The notes: a model not told the origin generated them from the letters alone. Counted from the first letter of the stretch, positions 36,131 to 45,158 are shown. The stretch: 64,000 bases of DNA from JACPYM01 sp031423495 (GCA_031423495.1 JANPFP010000248.1:1-64000); one strand, 5' to 3'. Numbers and translations are program-made.

Positions 36131-38506
36131 ATGAAACGATTTGCTGTGAGGCAAAGCACGCTCTCACGTCAGGCCACGAGAAGCGTATTGTTGGTGTTGC
36201 TGATGGCCTTCCCTATTTTGGCGCAAAATCCATCAGCGCCCTCGCCCCCGAATGACCCAACTCAAACGCAATCTAATGCCGCGCAGCGTACCTTGCGCGT
36301 AGCCCGCATCAGCCTGCTCGAAGGCGATGTGAATTATCAGCGCGGCGACGATAAGAATACTGATTGGTTTGACGCCACGATCAACACCGCGTTGGAAGAA
36401 CGCGATCAGCTTTTCAGCGGACACAACGGACGCGCCGAGTTGCAACTCAACGGACGTACGCTCGTGCGTGTTGATCGTGAGACCAACTTGCGGGTTGCGC
36501 AATTCAACACATCCACCGTGCAGCTTTCTCAGGCCGTCGGCACAGCCACCTATCGCGTAGACAATCTCGACCGCCGCCAGTTTCAGGTTTACGACGTAGC
36601 GCAAGGTTCGATTGACGACCCGCTGCACTTTGAAGTGGACACGCCCGCCGTTGCGATCACCTTTGCCAAAGAGGGTTTGTATCGCATCAACGTACGCGAT
36701 GACGGCACGACCGAGTTGATCGTACGCAAAGGCCAGGCTGAAATTTATAATCAGGAACTCGGCACGATTCAGGTCAAGAGCGGGCGGCGCATCCTGATCG
36801 AAGGCCGCGACGTGGGCTATTACCAAATCGCCAAGCTCAACGACAAAGACGAATGGGATCGCTGGAACGACCGCCGCGACGATGACTTTAATGCGCGCGA
36901 CAGCAGCCGCGACAATAACCGGCGCAGCAACAATTATGTGCCGGTGTCGGTTGCGGGCGCGTCTGACCTTGATGCTTACGGTGACTGGTATGAAACGCCT
37001 GAATACGGTTATGTCTGGTCGCCGCGCAACGTGAACGCGGGCTGGGCGCCTTATCGTCAAGGCGCTTGGCGCTATCACAACACTTGGGGCTGGACGTGGA
37101 CTTCTTATGAGCCGTGGGGCTGGGCTCCTTATCACTATGGTCGCTGGAACTATCACCGCAGCCGCTGGTGCTGGACGCCTTACGTGAATTTCGGTGTGGG
37201 TCGCGTAGGCGTAGGCTTCTGGGATTGGTCGCCGCATCTCGTAGCTTTCTTTGGCTCAGGCTTCGGTTCGGGCGGTGGATACAATCGTGGTTACAACAAC
37301 GGATATTACGATGGCTATCGTGACGCTTCGTGGACGGGCTGGTGTCCGCTGGGTTTCGGCGAACGTTGGGGAAATGGCTATTACGACCGAGGCGGCAATT
37401 GGGGCAGGCGGAACGTTTACATCAACAACACTTACATCAATAACACGACCATCGTGCGTAACGTGGGCGGGCTGCGCAATTATGAATCGCCCGGCGGCGT
37501 AGGCGGCATGGACGGACGCCGCTTCGATAATCGTCGCGTCGTCGTAGACAACAACAGCCTGACGCCTCCGCCACGTGGCGACAGAGGTAATGATAGAGGC
37601 GGCGGTCGTGTGATCGCGGGCAATACGAATGGAGGAGCGAATAACAATAACCAACCGACGATGGAATTCGCGCGGCCTGACGTGTTTCGTCCGACGCAAA
37701 ATGAAACTCCTCGCACCTTGCCCGTCGAACGTAATTCGCCCACGGCGCGTGCTCTCGCAGCGCCCGTCATCGTGCGCCGCAATCCCAACAACAACGGCTT
37801 GGGCGAAGGCCGACCAACGCGAGTAGATGGCAACAATACGCCGATCATTCGCACCGTAGACAACGGCAACAACAATCGCGAAATGCCTGCGCGTGGCAAT
37901 ACGGATAACGGTTCGCCGCAAATTTTCAATCGTCCCGAACGGCGTGCTAACGCAGGCAATAATGGCAGCGACAATAACGCCAATAACAATGCCAATAACA
38001 ATGCCAATAACAATGGAGGCTTCCGTCCGGTTGAACGTATTGAACGCCCTACGGTGACGCGCCCTGCGAATGAAGACCGTCGCACGCCGATGCCTGAACG
38101 CAACGGCAATCGCGGTTCGGGCGACAACAATAGTAACAGTGGCAACAATTCGGATACGGTCTTTACGCCGCCGCGTGAACGCCGTATGCCTGCGGAACGC
38201 GAGGCTCCTTCGCGTACGCCCGAACGGAGCGAACAGCCGCGCCAAATCGAACGCCGTGAAGCTCCGTCGCGCGCCCCCGAACGTTCTGAGCAACCGCGCA
38301 ACATGCCTGAACGCCCAGAACGTAATAACGCCCCGCCTCCGCGTGAGAGCGCGCCGTCGCGTGCGCCCGAACGAATCGAACGACAAGCCCCACCGCAACG
38401 CGAAGCTCCACCGCAACGCGAGTCGGCTCCGGCGGCGCGACCTGAACGTTCGGGCGGCGGTGAAGGGCGACGCGAAATGCCTTCGCGCAAACCGGATAAC
38501 CGGTAA
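36131..38506 (+). CDS. FecR-domain protein with Trp-rich (DUF6600-like) region and Asn/Arg-rich tail
   Basis: A 791-residue exported protein with GGAGGAAA before the ATG. It has a signal peptide (about 1-33), a FecR-like beta domain (about 60-230), then a Tyr/Trp-rich segment (about 275-430) with WYETPEYGYVWSPRN and WTPYVNFG typical of DUF6600. The last 340 residues are low complexity, with Asn-rich runs and RxPERxxxP repeats, probably disordered and cell-wall or surface associated. Long open frames on the other strand across the tail are composition artefacts. No sigma/anti-sigma partner is adjacent, so this is not a classic FecR regulator. Confidence 0.85.
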   Translation: MKRFAVRQSTLSRQATRSVLLVLLMAFPILAQNPSAPSPPNDPTQTQSNAAQRTLRVARISLLEGDVNYQRGDDKNTDWFDATINTALEERDQLFSGHNGRAELQLNGRTLVRVDRETNLRVAQFNTSTVQLSQAVGTATYRVDNLDRRQFQVYDVAQGSIDDPLHFEVDTPAVAITFAKEGLYRINVRDDGTTELIVRKGQAEIYNQELGTIQVKSGRRILIEGRDVGYYQIAKLNDKDEWDRWNDRRDDDFNARDSSRDNNRRSNNYVPVSVAGASDLDAYGDWYETPEYGYVWSPRNVNAGWAPYRQGAWRYHNTWGWTWTSYEPWGWAPYHYGRWNYHRSRWCWTPYVNFGVGRVGVGFWDWSPHLVAFFGSGFGSGGGYNRGYNNGYYDGYRDASWTGWCPLGFGERWGNGYYDRGGNWGRRNVYINNTYINNTTIVRNVGGLRNYESPGGVGGMDGRRFDNRRVVVDNNSLTPPPRGDRGNDRGGGRVIAGNTNGGANNNNQPTMEFARPDVFRPTQNETPRTLPVERNSPTARALAAPVIVRRNPNNNGLGEGRPTRVDGNNTPIIRTVDNGNNNREMPARGNTDNGSPQIFNRPERRANAGNNGSDNNANNNANNNANNNGGFRPVERIERPTVTRPANEDRRTPMPERNGNRGSGDNNSNSGNNSDTVFTPPRERRMPAEREAPSRTPERSEQPRQIERREAPSRAPERSEQPRNMPERPERNNAPPPRESAPSRAPERIERQAPPQREAPPQRESAPAARPERSGGGEGRREMPSRKPDNR
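37978..38014. repeat. 12-bp tandem repeat GCCAATAACAAT in coding region
   Basis: About three copies encode NANN repeats in the Asn-rich tail of the FecR-like protein. Twelve is a multiple of three, so copy changes keep the frame. Confidence 0.85.
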
Positions 38507-38526
38507 CGTTGTATTTCCTCGATAAC

Positions 38527-38567
38527 AAAAAGGCGTATGCGTTCTGGCTGAACGCATACGCCTTTTT
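38527..38567. terminator. Bidirectional rho-independent terminator
   Basis: An 18-bp perfect stem (AAAAAGGCGTATGCGTTC and its complement) with a 5-base loop lies between the convergent FecR-like and bcp genes. A/T runs on both sides let it work for both strands. Confidence 0.93.
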
Positions 38568-38590
38568 ATTTGTCACAAGATTCAGCTAGC

Positions 38591-39067
38591 TCAGGCCATC
38601 GCATCAATCGCGCTGATCACTTCTTGCGCGTGCGTATCGGGTTTCACTTTGCCAAACACGTGCGCGATCTTGCCCGCTTCATCAATGATGTAAGTGATGC
38701 GCGCAATGCCCATGTACTTTCTGCCGTACAGGCTTTTCTCGACCCACGCGCCGTATTTCTCAATCATCTCGTGTTCCGGGTCAGACAACAGCGTGAAAGG
38801 CAACGAGTATTTCTCGGTGAATTTCTGATGCGCCTTTTGTCCGTCGGCGCTCACGCCCAGCACGACCGCGCCGCGCTTTTTGAGTTGCGCGAATTCATCA
38901 CGAAAGCCACACGCCTCTTTCGTACAACCCGGCGTATCGTCTTTCGGGTAAAAATACAGCACAACTTTTTGCCCTTTGAAATCGCTCAGTTTGACGGTTG
39001 CGCCTGTCGTATCTTTTAGATTAAACGCCGGAGCTTTCGCGCCGACGGCTAACGTCGTGTCGGTCAT
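38591..39067 (-). CDS. bcp: Thioredoxin-dependent thiol peroxidase (Bcp/PrxQ)
   Basis: A 158-residue peroxiredoxin that reduces peroxides with thioredoxin. The peroxidatic Cys lies in FYPKDDTPGCTKEACGFRD, and the second Cys five residues later is the PrxQ resolving Cys. PEHEMIEKYGAW and RITYIIDEAGKI are family segments. GAAGGAGAA precedes the ATG. It is followed after 24 bp by the carboxypeptidase-regulatory-domain protein gene only in the sense of order. The latter lies upstream on the same strand. Confidence 0.96.
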   Translation of the reverse strand: MTDTTLAVGAKAPAFNLKDTTGATVKLSDFKGQKVVLYFYPKDDTPGCTKEACGFRDEFAQLKKRGAVVLGVSADGQKAHQKFTEKYSLPFTLLSDPEHEMIEKYGAWVEKSLYGRKYMGIARITYIIDEAGKIAHVFGKVKPDTHAQEVISAIDAMA

Positions 39068-39091
39068 TCGTGGTTCTCCTTCTCAATGGTT

Positions 39092-39718
39092 TTAGGGGAT
39101 GGGTTGTAAGGTCAGCGCGATGTTGCGTAACTCATCGCCTTCGATTTCGATTTCGGTCGTAGCGAGTTGAAAGCCGCGCGCCAGTGCCGTGATGCGGTAC
39201 TTGGCTTTTTCGGCTTTGACGTTGAAACCGAATTCACCGCCATCTTGCGAATACTTTTCCTGTTTGAATTTCTTGCCGCCGTCAATGCGTTCGATGGTGA
39301 CGAGTGCGTTCGGCATGCTGTAACCAACGCCGTAAAGCACCGCACCACGAATGACGGCAACCGGTTCACCTTCCTTCCCCATAGTGAATTCTTTAATTTG
39401 TAAGGTCTCACCGCCACCAACTTCCTGACGACGCGTAGTAAAAGTCTTGAATCCCTGCTTCGCAAAACTCAGCACGTATTCGCCCGCTGCCAGCTTCTCG
39501 AACGTGAACTCGCCTTTTTCGTTGGTCTGCGTTTCGACGGGTTCGGCCACGGGTTTGGTTCCAGTGAAGCGCTGGGCTTTGACTGTCACGCCGTCGTGCT
39601 TTTTGCTGTCCTGCAATTTCACGCGGCCTTTAAGCACACCCGTTTGCGCGCCCTTTCCTGCGAAGACAGGCAAGGCCAGCAACGAAAAAATAAGTCCGTA
39701 AACAAGAGATAAGCGCAT
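39092..39718 (-). CDS. Secreted protein with two carboxypeptidase-regulatory-like domains
   Basis: A 208-residue exported protein with a signal peptide (about 1-20, VFAG). Two Cna-B/transthyretin-like beta sandwiches follow. The first is about 28-105, with TNEKGEFTFEKLAAGEYVLSF-type text shortened here to EFTFEKLAAGEYVLS. The second is about 110-205, with GGEFGFNVKAEKAKYRITA. The fold is common as a surface or periplasmic binding module in this phylum. It lies 24 bp upstream of bcp and 62 bp from the divergent vWFA gene. Its function is unknown. Confidence 0.82.
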   Translation of the reverse strand: MRLSLVYGLIFSLLALPVFAGKGAQTGVLKGRVKLQDSKKHDGVTVKAQRFTGTKPVAEPVETQTNEKGEFTFEKLAAGEYVLSFAKQGFKTFTTRRQEVGGGETLQIKEFTMGKEGEPVAVIRGAVLYGVGYSMPNALVTIERIDGGKKFKQEKYSQDGGEFGFNVKAEKAKYRITALARGFQLATTEIEIEGDELRNIALTLQPIP

Positions 39719-39780
39719 AAAAGCTCCCGCGTGATCTATAATCGGCAGCGCGTCACGTTGCTCAATTTCCCTGACACACT

Positions 39781-40857
39781 ATGAAACGCATCCCACTTCA
39801 ATTCGTCTGGCTCGCCCTATGGCTGATGGCTGCGGGCATCGTGTCTTCGGCACAAGTTCCTGAAAAAAAACCTACTGAACAACCGCCCAGTGATTTGCCG
39901 CGCATCATCAGTGAACGCGGTTGGTCGTTGCCGCCGCCAGTAAGCGGCAAAACGAATGACGAACAAAAACCTAGCCTAACCTTACGCATTGAAACCGATG
40001 TAGTGACTTTTGATGTGATAGCCACCGACCAGAACGGCAACTACATCCGCGACTTGCGAGCCGAAGACTTTCAACTCGTCGAAGACGGACGCGCACGCGC
40101 GATAGACCTTTTTAACATCACCAACGAAAGCACCTTGTCGCGCCCGCTCGCCGTCGTGTTCGCGCTCGATTTATCGGGCAGTCTCAAACCCGAAGAAACG
40201 ATCACCTTGCGCGATGCTTCATTGCGGTTCACCGAACTGATGAAAGGCGAATCGGTCTTTGCGGCGATAGCATTTAATTACGAAGTCAAAGTGTTGCAGG
40301 GTTTCACCGACGATCCGCGCAAGATCGAACGTGCATTCAGCAAGCTGGCGCGCTTCGAGGGTTCGACGCGCATTTATGATGCGTTGGATCGTTCGATCAC
40401 GCTGCTCGAACGCAACGCGCCGCGCTCACGAAAAGGCCGTCCGGTGCGACGAGTGATTGTCGTCATCACAGACGGCTTCGATTCGGCCAGCACGATTGAC
40501 CGGCGCGAACTGTTGCGGCGCGCACAGGCGGCGGGCGTGACGGTTTATTCCGTGACGTTGCCGTCTTATATGCTTTCAGCCACGACCGCGCGCGAGCGCG
40601 TCATCACGCCGCTCGACGCCACGCGCGTAGTTTCGACCACGGGCGGACGCGATTTCGCGGCGGATGTGCGTGACTTCACGCCGATTTTCAAAGCTCTTGC
40701 CGAAGAGATACGCGCCAGCTATGCGCTGGCGTTTTATCCCGAAAAACGCGACGGACAATTTCATCCCGTCGAGATTCGTTCGTTGCGGCCTGAGGTGAAA
40801 CTGCGCGCTAATCGCACGGGTTATCTTGCGCCTGCGACGGCGCGGCCCCCTCAATAA
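39781..40857 (+). CDS. Secreted vWFA-domain protein (acidobacterial VWFA-related type)
   Basis: The third vWFA-related protein of the window, 358 residues. It has a signal peptide (about 1-24), a Pro-rich linker, a beta domain with DLRAEDFQLVEDGRARAIDLF, and a vWFA domain with MIDAS DLSGS (about 124-128). RRVIVVITDGFDSAST marks the central strand and RASYALAFYPEKRDGQFHPV marks the family C-terminus. It is divergent from the carboxypeptidase-regulatory protein and converges on the LysW-like gene with a 3-bp gap. Confidence 0.9.
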   Translation: MKRIPLQFVWLALWLMAAGIVSSAQVPEKKPTEQPPSDLPRIISERGWSLPPPVSGKTNDEQKPSLTLRIETDVVTFDVIATDQNGNYIRDLRAEDFQLVEDGRARAIDLFNITNESTLSRPLAVVFALDLSGSLKPEETITLRDASLRFTELMKGESVFAAIAFNYEVKVLQGFTDDPRKIERAFSKLARFEGSTRIYDALDRSITLLERNAPRSRKGRPVRRVIVVITDGFDSASTIDRRELLRRAQAAGVTVYSVTLPSYMLSATTARERVITPLDATRVVSTTGGRDFAADVRDFTPIFKALAEEIRASYALAFYPEKRDGQFHPVEIRSLRPEVKLRANRTGYLAPATARPPQ

Positions 40858-40860
40858 AAC

Positions 40861-41046
40861 TCAATCATCTTCGTCTTCGTCTTCGTCCTCTTCTTCATCG
40901 TCCGGTTTAACGTCCAGTTCAATCGGGTCCAGGCCGACGACTTCTAGTTTAGTTTCGCATTCCTCGCAAAACACGGTTTCGCCTTTGTCCACGTCTTCAT
41001 CTACGTGAATATCAGATGCACATTCAGGGCAAGTTGCTAGTGGCAC
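40861..41046 (-). CDS. LysW-like zinc-ribbon protein with acidic tail
   Basis: A 61-residue protein that starts with GTG at 41046, with GAGGA eight bases upstream. It has the two zinc knuckles CPEC and CEEC and the LysW-type core KLEVVGLDPIEL. LysW carries alpha-aminoadipate or glutamate on a C-terminal EDWGE motif during lysine or arginine synthesis. Here that motif is missing and replaced by a run of Asp/Glu, so the amino-group carrier role is unlikely unless the terminal acidic residue substitutes. No lysX/Z/Y genes are nearby. Confidence 0.75.
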   Translation of the reverse strand: MPLATCPECASDIHVDEDVDKGETVFCEECETKLEVVGLDPIELDVKPDDEEEDEDEDEDD

Positions 41047-41619
41047 GACAATGATCCTCCTCGATCAGTTGGTTATTAAAATAGTGATTACCAAATGGAT
41101 GTTCTATGACGATGCGCGGTGCGCCGAATCAGGCTGTGCATCACGCACAGGAAATCTAAACCATTGCGCAAAGTTTTAGCAATCCAGTGGGTTGGTTTCG
41201 TCGGCTTAACGGCGGCATTACGCTGCTCGCTGCCCGCTTATCGGCGAATTCATCAATAGCCATGCGGTGCGGAAAGAATGCGTTGAAAATTTATCCAATA
41301 AAATCAAGGCTCCCACGGCTTGCGCCCCTATAGTTGCTCGGCTATACTGCGCCCCGTTTTAGCCTTGAAGTCTAATGATTCACGCATTTTTGGAATCATA
41401 GTCAGCGCGAAGCAGCACGGAGCAGTTTGGTTGGGCGGACGCTTTTTACCCCCCACAGTAATGCGGGATCGTCTTTATCATCTATCGCTATCACAACCCA
41501 ACGTGCCGTTTCGCTTCAGGCGAAAACTTCTCACCCTGCGAGACTAAAATCGTTTGGCCCGTAAGGCAGACAGTTTCATTCACGCATCTAATCAACACTT
41601 GTTAAGGAGACCAATAGAA
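41047..41619. other. Gene-poor region upstream of the HU gene
   Basis: 573 bp with no convincing gene. Short frames lack ribosome-binding sites. A promoter is proposed at 41320. The distance from that promoter to the HU start is about 270 bp, so a long leader is implied. I recognised no known RNA motif in it. Confidence 0.5.
41320..41348 (+). promoter_or_regulatory. Candidate sigma-70-type promoter for the HU gene
   Basis: TTGCGC and TATACT are separated by exactly 17 bp. This is the best match in the region, but by motif only. Confidence 0.45.
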
Positions 41620-41925
41620 ATGGCAGCTAAACAAATGACCAAGAGCCAACTGGCAGCTCACTTTGCTGAGAGATTCACTGTTTCCAAGAAAGTAGCGGGC
41701 GAAATCATTGACGAATTCGCCGCTGTGGCCTTGGCGCAAACCAAGAAAAATGACGCCTTCACCATTCCCGGCATCGGCAAACTGGTGAAAGCCAAGCGCA
41801 ATGCTCGCATGGGTCGTAACCCCGCGACGGGCGAAGCGATCAAGATTCCGGCCAAAACCGTCGTCAAGTTCCGCGTCGCTAAAGCGTGCAAAGATTCCAT
41901 CGTACCGCCCAAAGTGAAGAAGTAA
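41620..41925 (+). CDS. HU-family DNA-binding protein
   Basis: A 101-residue nucleoid-associated protein that bends DNA as a dimer. It has MTKSQLAAHFAE, the KVAGEIIDEFAAVAL helix, IPGIGKLVKAKRNARMGRNP (including the beta-arm with the conserved RxGRNPxTGE) and IPAKTVVKFRVAKACKD. AAGGAGA precedes the ATG at 41620. The length is slightly above the 90-residue norm because of a basic C-terminal tail. It is monocistronic with its own terminator. Confidence 0.96.
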   Translation: MAAKQMTKSQLAAHFAERFTVSKKVAGEIIDEFAAVALAQTKKNDAFTIPGIGKLVKAKRNARMGRNPATGEAIKIPAKTVVKFRVAKACKDSIVPPKVKK

Positions 41926-41949
41926 TTCAGGCGCACGATACGCTTTACC

Positions 41950-42002
41950 CAAAGGCGAGACAGCACAGCCCAAAGCTGCGCCGTCTCGCCTTTGTTTTTT
42001 TG
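41950..42002 (+). terminator. Rho-independent terminator of the HU gene
   Basis: A 12-bp stem CAAAGGCGAGAC with an inner partly paired loop is followed by eight Ts. Confidence 0.9.
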
Positions 42003-42053
42003 TGCGGAATAAATCGCCTGACCAACTCTATTCAACAGCCGGAGGATTCCGTT

Positions 42054-42884
42054 ATGAAATGGTTGATCGCGTCACTCGCCTTATTGTTGTGCAGCAGCTT
42101 TTGGTTCGCACGTTCGCATTCAGAAATCACGTCGCACGAGGTGACGGCTGCCGCGCCCACCAACACGCCCCCTAACACCTCGTTCAACGCGCCAATGATC
42201 ATAGAGCTTTTCACGTCAGAAGGTTGTTCGAGTTGTCCGCCCGCTGACCGCTTGCTCACGCAACTTGCAGCCAATGCAAATGCCACACTGATCCCTCTGA
42301 GCGAACACGTAGATTATTGGAACGACATCGGCTGGGCTGATCCGTTTTCTGCCCCTGCCTTCAGCGAACGGCAGCGCCAATACGCTGAAGTGTTCGGCAC
42401 GCGCGGCGAACGCGGCGGGGTTTATACGCCGCAAATGGTCATTGACGGACACTTCGGTTTCGTCGGCAGCAACGCCGCCAAAGCGCAAGAGGCATTGGCA
42501 CAAGCTGGGCGAGCTGCCAAAGCGAACGTGCAAATCACGCTGTCGCCCAACGCTGCCGATAAGACAACCGCCTTGCGCATCAACGTCACCAACCTGCCTG
42601 CGCACGAACGCGCCGAACTCATGCTCGCCGTCACCGAAGATAATCTCACGTCTAACGTCACGCGCGGCGAAAACAGCGGACGCCATCTGCCGCACTCTGC
42701 CGTCACGCGCGTATTGCGTCCGTTCGCAGAAATCGCAGCGAAGGCGCTATCCTTTGACGGCACAACCAACGTAAAGCTCGACGACCGTTGGCAACGCGCG
42801 TCGTTGCATTTCGTCATCTTTGTGCAAGAGCGTGCAACGCGCCGCATTATCGGCGCGGCATCCGCGCGCTTATCCGACAAATGA
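42054..42884 (+). CDS. DUF1223 family thioredoxin-like exported protein
   Basis: A 276-residue exported protein with a signal peptide or anchor (about 3-20). The DUF1223 signature ELFTSEGCSSCPPADRLL carries a CxxC redox pair at about 63-66, followed by EHVDYWNDIGWADPFS and YTPQMVIDG. The thioredoxin-like fold suggests thiol redox chemistry in the periplasm. GGAGG precedes the ATG. The last codons overlap the start of the next gene (ATGA), so it is translationally coupled to a TVP38 membrane protein and an FAD-disulfide reductase. Confidence 0.93.
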   Translation: MKWLIASLALLLCSSFWFARSHSEITSHEVTAAAPTNTPPNTSFNAPMIIELFTSEGCSSCPPADRLLTQLAANANATLIPLSEHVDYWNDIGWADPFSAPAFSERQRQYAEVFGTRGERGGVYTPQMVIDGHFGFVGSNAAKAQEALAQAGRAAKANVQITLSPNAADKTTALRINVTNLPAHERAELMLAVTEDNLTSNVTRGENSGRHLPHSAVTRVLRPFAEIAAKALSFDGTTNVKLDDRWQRASLHFVIFVQERATRRIIGAASARLSDK

Positions 42885-43609
42885 CTTCTACCCACAACTC
42901 TAATACCCACAACTCTAAAATCGTATTGCTGGCACTCATTGCGCTCGCCGTCATCGCGTTGCTCTGGCTGTTGCCTGTGCGCGAATGGCTGGTGTTGCTA
43001 CAAACGCAAATCAAAAGTTACGGCGTACTCGCGCCGGTGATTTATGCGTTGGTCTATATCGTGGCTACGTTGTTGTTGATCCCCGGCAGCGTACTCACAC
43101 TCGGCGCGGGGCCGCTGTTTGGATTCTGGCAAGGCTTGCTCATCGTCATCATCAGCGCGAACCTTGCGGCGCTCTGTGCTTACCTGCTAGCCCGCACCGC
43201 GCTGCGTCAGCGCGTCGCCGCGTGGGCCGCAGGCAATCCCAAGTTCGCCGCCCTTGACCGCGCCATCGGACAAAACGGATTCAAGATGGTTTTGCTTTCG
43301 CGCTTGAGTCCGGCGTTTCCTTTCACTCTATTGAATTACTTTCTCGGCCTCACCACGGTCAGCCCCGGCGCTTATGTGCTGGCGAATCTGATTGGCATGC
43401 TACCGGGCACATTTCTCTATGTTTATCTGGGCACCACCGCAGGCGATGCGTTGACCAGCAGCGGCAATCAATCTGTTGCGTGGGGGCAATACGCGTTAAG
43501 AATCGTCGGCCTGCTCGCTACGTTAGCCGTAGTCATTCTCGTCACTCGCATCGCACGCAAAGCTATCCATACAGAAGAAGGGGAAGCCGAACAGGAAGCC
43601 TCGTCATGA
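42881..43609 (+). CDS. TVP38/TMEM64 (DedA-like) membrane protein
   Basis: A 242-residue polytopic membrane protein of the VTT/SNARE-associated family. Markers are LLIPGSVLTLGAGPLFGFWQG and LSRLSPAFPFTLLNYFLGLT, with the re-entrant loop Pro/Gly residues kept. DedA/TVP38 proteins act in lipid scrambling or flipping and membrane energetics. Its start overlaps the DUF1223 stop and its stop overlaps the reductase start, both by ATGA. Confidence 0.92.
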   Translation: MTSTHNSNTHNSKIVLLALIALAVIALLWLLPVREWLVLLQTQIKSYGVLAPVIYALVYIVATLLLIPGSVLTLGAGPLFGFWQGLLIVIISANLAALCAYLLARTALRQRVAAWAAGNPKFAALDRAIGQNGFKMVLLSRLSPAFPFTLLNYFLGLTTVSPGAYVLANLIGMLPGTFLYVYLGTTAGDALTSSGNQSVAWGQYALRIVGLLATLAVVILVTRIARKAIHTEEGEAEQEASS

Positions 43610-45138
43610 ATCATTCGTCGCCGTTTGAACACATGCTCTTGCCCGATGACCCGCACGATCAACGCTTGATCGAAAACTGTCATCCGCCGCGTCACGTCAA
43701 TCCGACGCCTGCGGGCAAATACAATCTGGTCGCCATCGGCGCGGGTACGGCGGGCTTGGTGTGCGCTGGCGGAGCAGGCGCGTTGGGCGCAAAGGCCGCG
43801 TTAATCGAACGCGCGCTGATGGGCGGCGATTGTTTGAATACGGGTTGCGTGCCTTCAAAAGCGATCATCCGCGCCGCACGCGCCGCCTATGACACGCGCC
43901 ACGCGCATGAGTTTGGCGTACATCTCAACGCTCCCCCGCAAATCCATTTTGCCGAAGCGATGGAACGCATGCGTCGGTTGCGCGCGCAAATCAGTCCGAA
44001 CGATTCGGTGCGACGCTTTCAGGATGAATTCAAAGCCGATGTGTTTATGGGCAGCGCGCGCTTCGTCAGCCCGACCACCATTGAAGTTGACGGCCAGCGT
44101 TTAGAGTTTGATCGCGCAGTGATTGCGACAGGCGGGCGTCCGGCGGAGTTGCCAATAACGGGATTAAAAGAGGCGGGCTATTACACCAACGAAAACATCT
44201 TCACACTGACCGAACTACCGCGCCGTTTGGTTGTCATCGGCGCAGGCCCCATCGGTTGCGAACTCGCGCAGAGCTTTCAGCGGTTCGGCAGCATCGTGAC
44301 ATTGCTAACTGATACGTCGCACATTCTGCCGCGCGAAGACGCCGATGCCGCCGCCCTAGTGCAACACCAATTCATCCGCGAAGACATTCAACTCGTAATC
44401 AACGCCAAGCTCGAACGCGTCGAATTGCACAACGGCGAACGAGTCATCACCTACACACGCGCAGGCCAAACTGAAACCGTCTCGTGCGATGCCATTCTCG
44501 TTGCGGCTGGACGCATACCCAATCTCGAAGGCTTGAATCTCGAAGCCGCCCACGTCGCTTATGACCGCCACGGCGTCATCATCAACGACCATTGGCGCAC
44601 TTCGAATAAACGCATCTACGCGGCGGGTGACGTATGTTCAAAATATAAATTCACGCACGCCGCCGAAGCCGCCGCGCGTGGCGTGCTGCGCAACGCCCTC
44701 TTTTTCGGCAACGTCAAAGCCAGCCAACTTGTGATGCCGTGGGTCACTTACACCGACCCCGAAATCGCACACGTCGGGCTTTATAAAGCCGACGCCCAAG
44801 CCGCAGGTTTCGATGTCGCCACCGTCACGCAGCATTTCGATGACGTAGACCGCGCCATTCTCGACGGCGAAACAAAAGGCTTGGCGCGTGCGCATTACGA
44901 CCGCAAGACGGGCAAGATACTCGGCGCAACCATCGTCGCCCGCCACGCCGGAGAAATGCTCGGCGAACTCACCCTCGCCATCACACACGGCCTCAAGATG
45001 GATGCGCTAAGTAACACGATTCATCCTTATCCCACCCAAGCCGACGCGCTGCGCAAGCTCGGCGACGCTTATAACAAAACGCGGCTGACACCTACGGTCA
45101 AAAAGATTTTTGCCAAGTGGTTTGTGTGGCGGCGGTAA
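43606..45138 (+). CDS. FAD-dependent pyridine nucleotide-disulfide oxidoreductase (mercuric-reductase-like)
   Basis: A 510-residue class I flavin disulfide reductase. It has an N-terminal extension of about 35 residues, the FAD motif GAGTAGL, the redox-active pair in GGDCLNTGCVPSKA, the NAD(P) motif GAGPIGCELAQ, YAAGDV and the dimerisation-domain segment HPYPTQADALRKLGD. It lacks the mercury-binding HMA domain and C-terminal Cys pair of MerA, so mercury reduction should not be assumed. The conserved neighbourhood with TVP38 suggests a shared envelope redox function. The decayed IS begins 20 bp after the stop. Confidence 0.92.
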   Translation: MNHSSPFEHMLLPDDPHDQRLIENCHPPRHVNPTPAGKYNLVAIGAGTAGLVCAGGAGALGAKAALIERALMGGDCLNTGCVPSKAIIRAARAAYDTRHAHEFGVHLNAPPQIHFAEAMERMRRLRAQISPNDSVRRFQDEFKADVFMGSARFVSPTTIEVDGQRLEFDRAVIATGGRPAELPITGLKEAGYYTNENIFTLTELPRRLVVIGAGPIGCELAQSFQRFGSIVTLLTDTSHILPREDADAAALVQHQFIREDIQLVINAKLERVELHNGERVITYTRAGQTETVSCDAILVAAGRIPNLEGLNLEAAHVAYDRHGVIINDHWRTSNKRIYAAGDVCSKYKFTHAAEAAARGVLRNALFFGNVKASQLVMPWVTYTDPEIAHVGLYKADAQAAGFDVATVTQHFDDVDRAILDGETKGLARAHYDRKTGKILGATIVARHAGEMLGELTLAITHGLKMDALSNTIHPYPTQADALRKLGDAYNKTRLTPTVKKIFAKWFVWRR

Positions 45139-45158
45139 AGTAATCCCCCAAAATATAA

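Noticed and set aside
37256..38557. Long open frames (over 300 and 400 codons) on the strand opposite the FecR-like gene
   Set aside because: They lie over the low-complexity, Arg/Asn-rich tail, have no ribosome-binding site or domain, and their composition is the reflection of the plus-strand repeats.
43606..45138. Calling the FAD reductase a true mercuric reductase
   Set aside because: It lacks the HMA domain and the C-terminal Cys pair, and no merR, merT or merP gene is adjacent.
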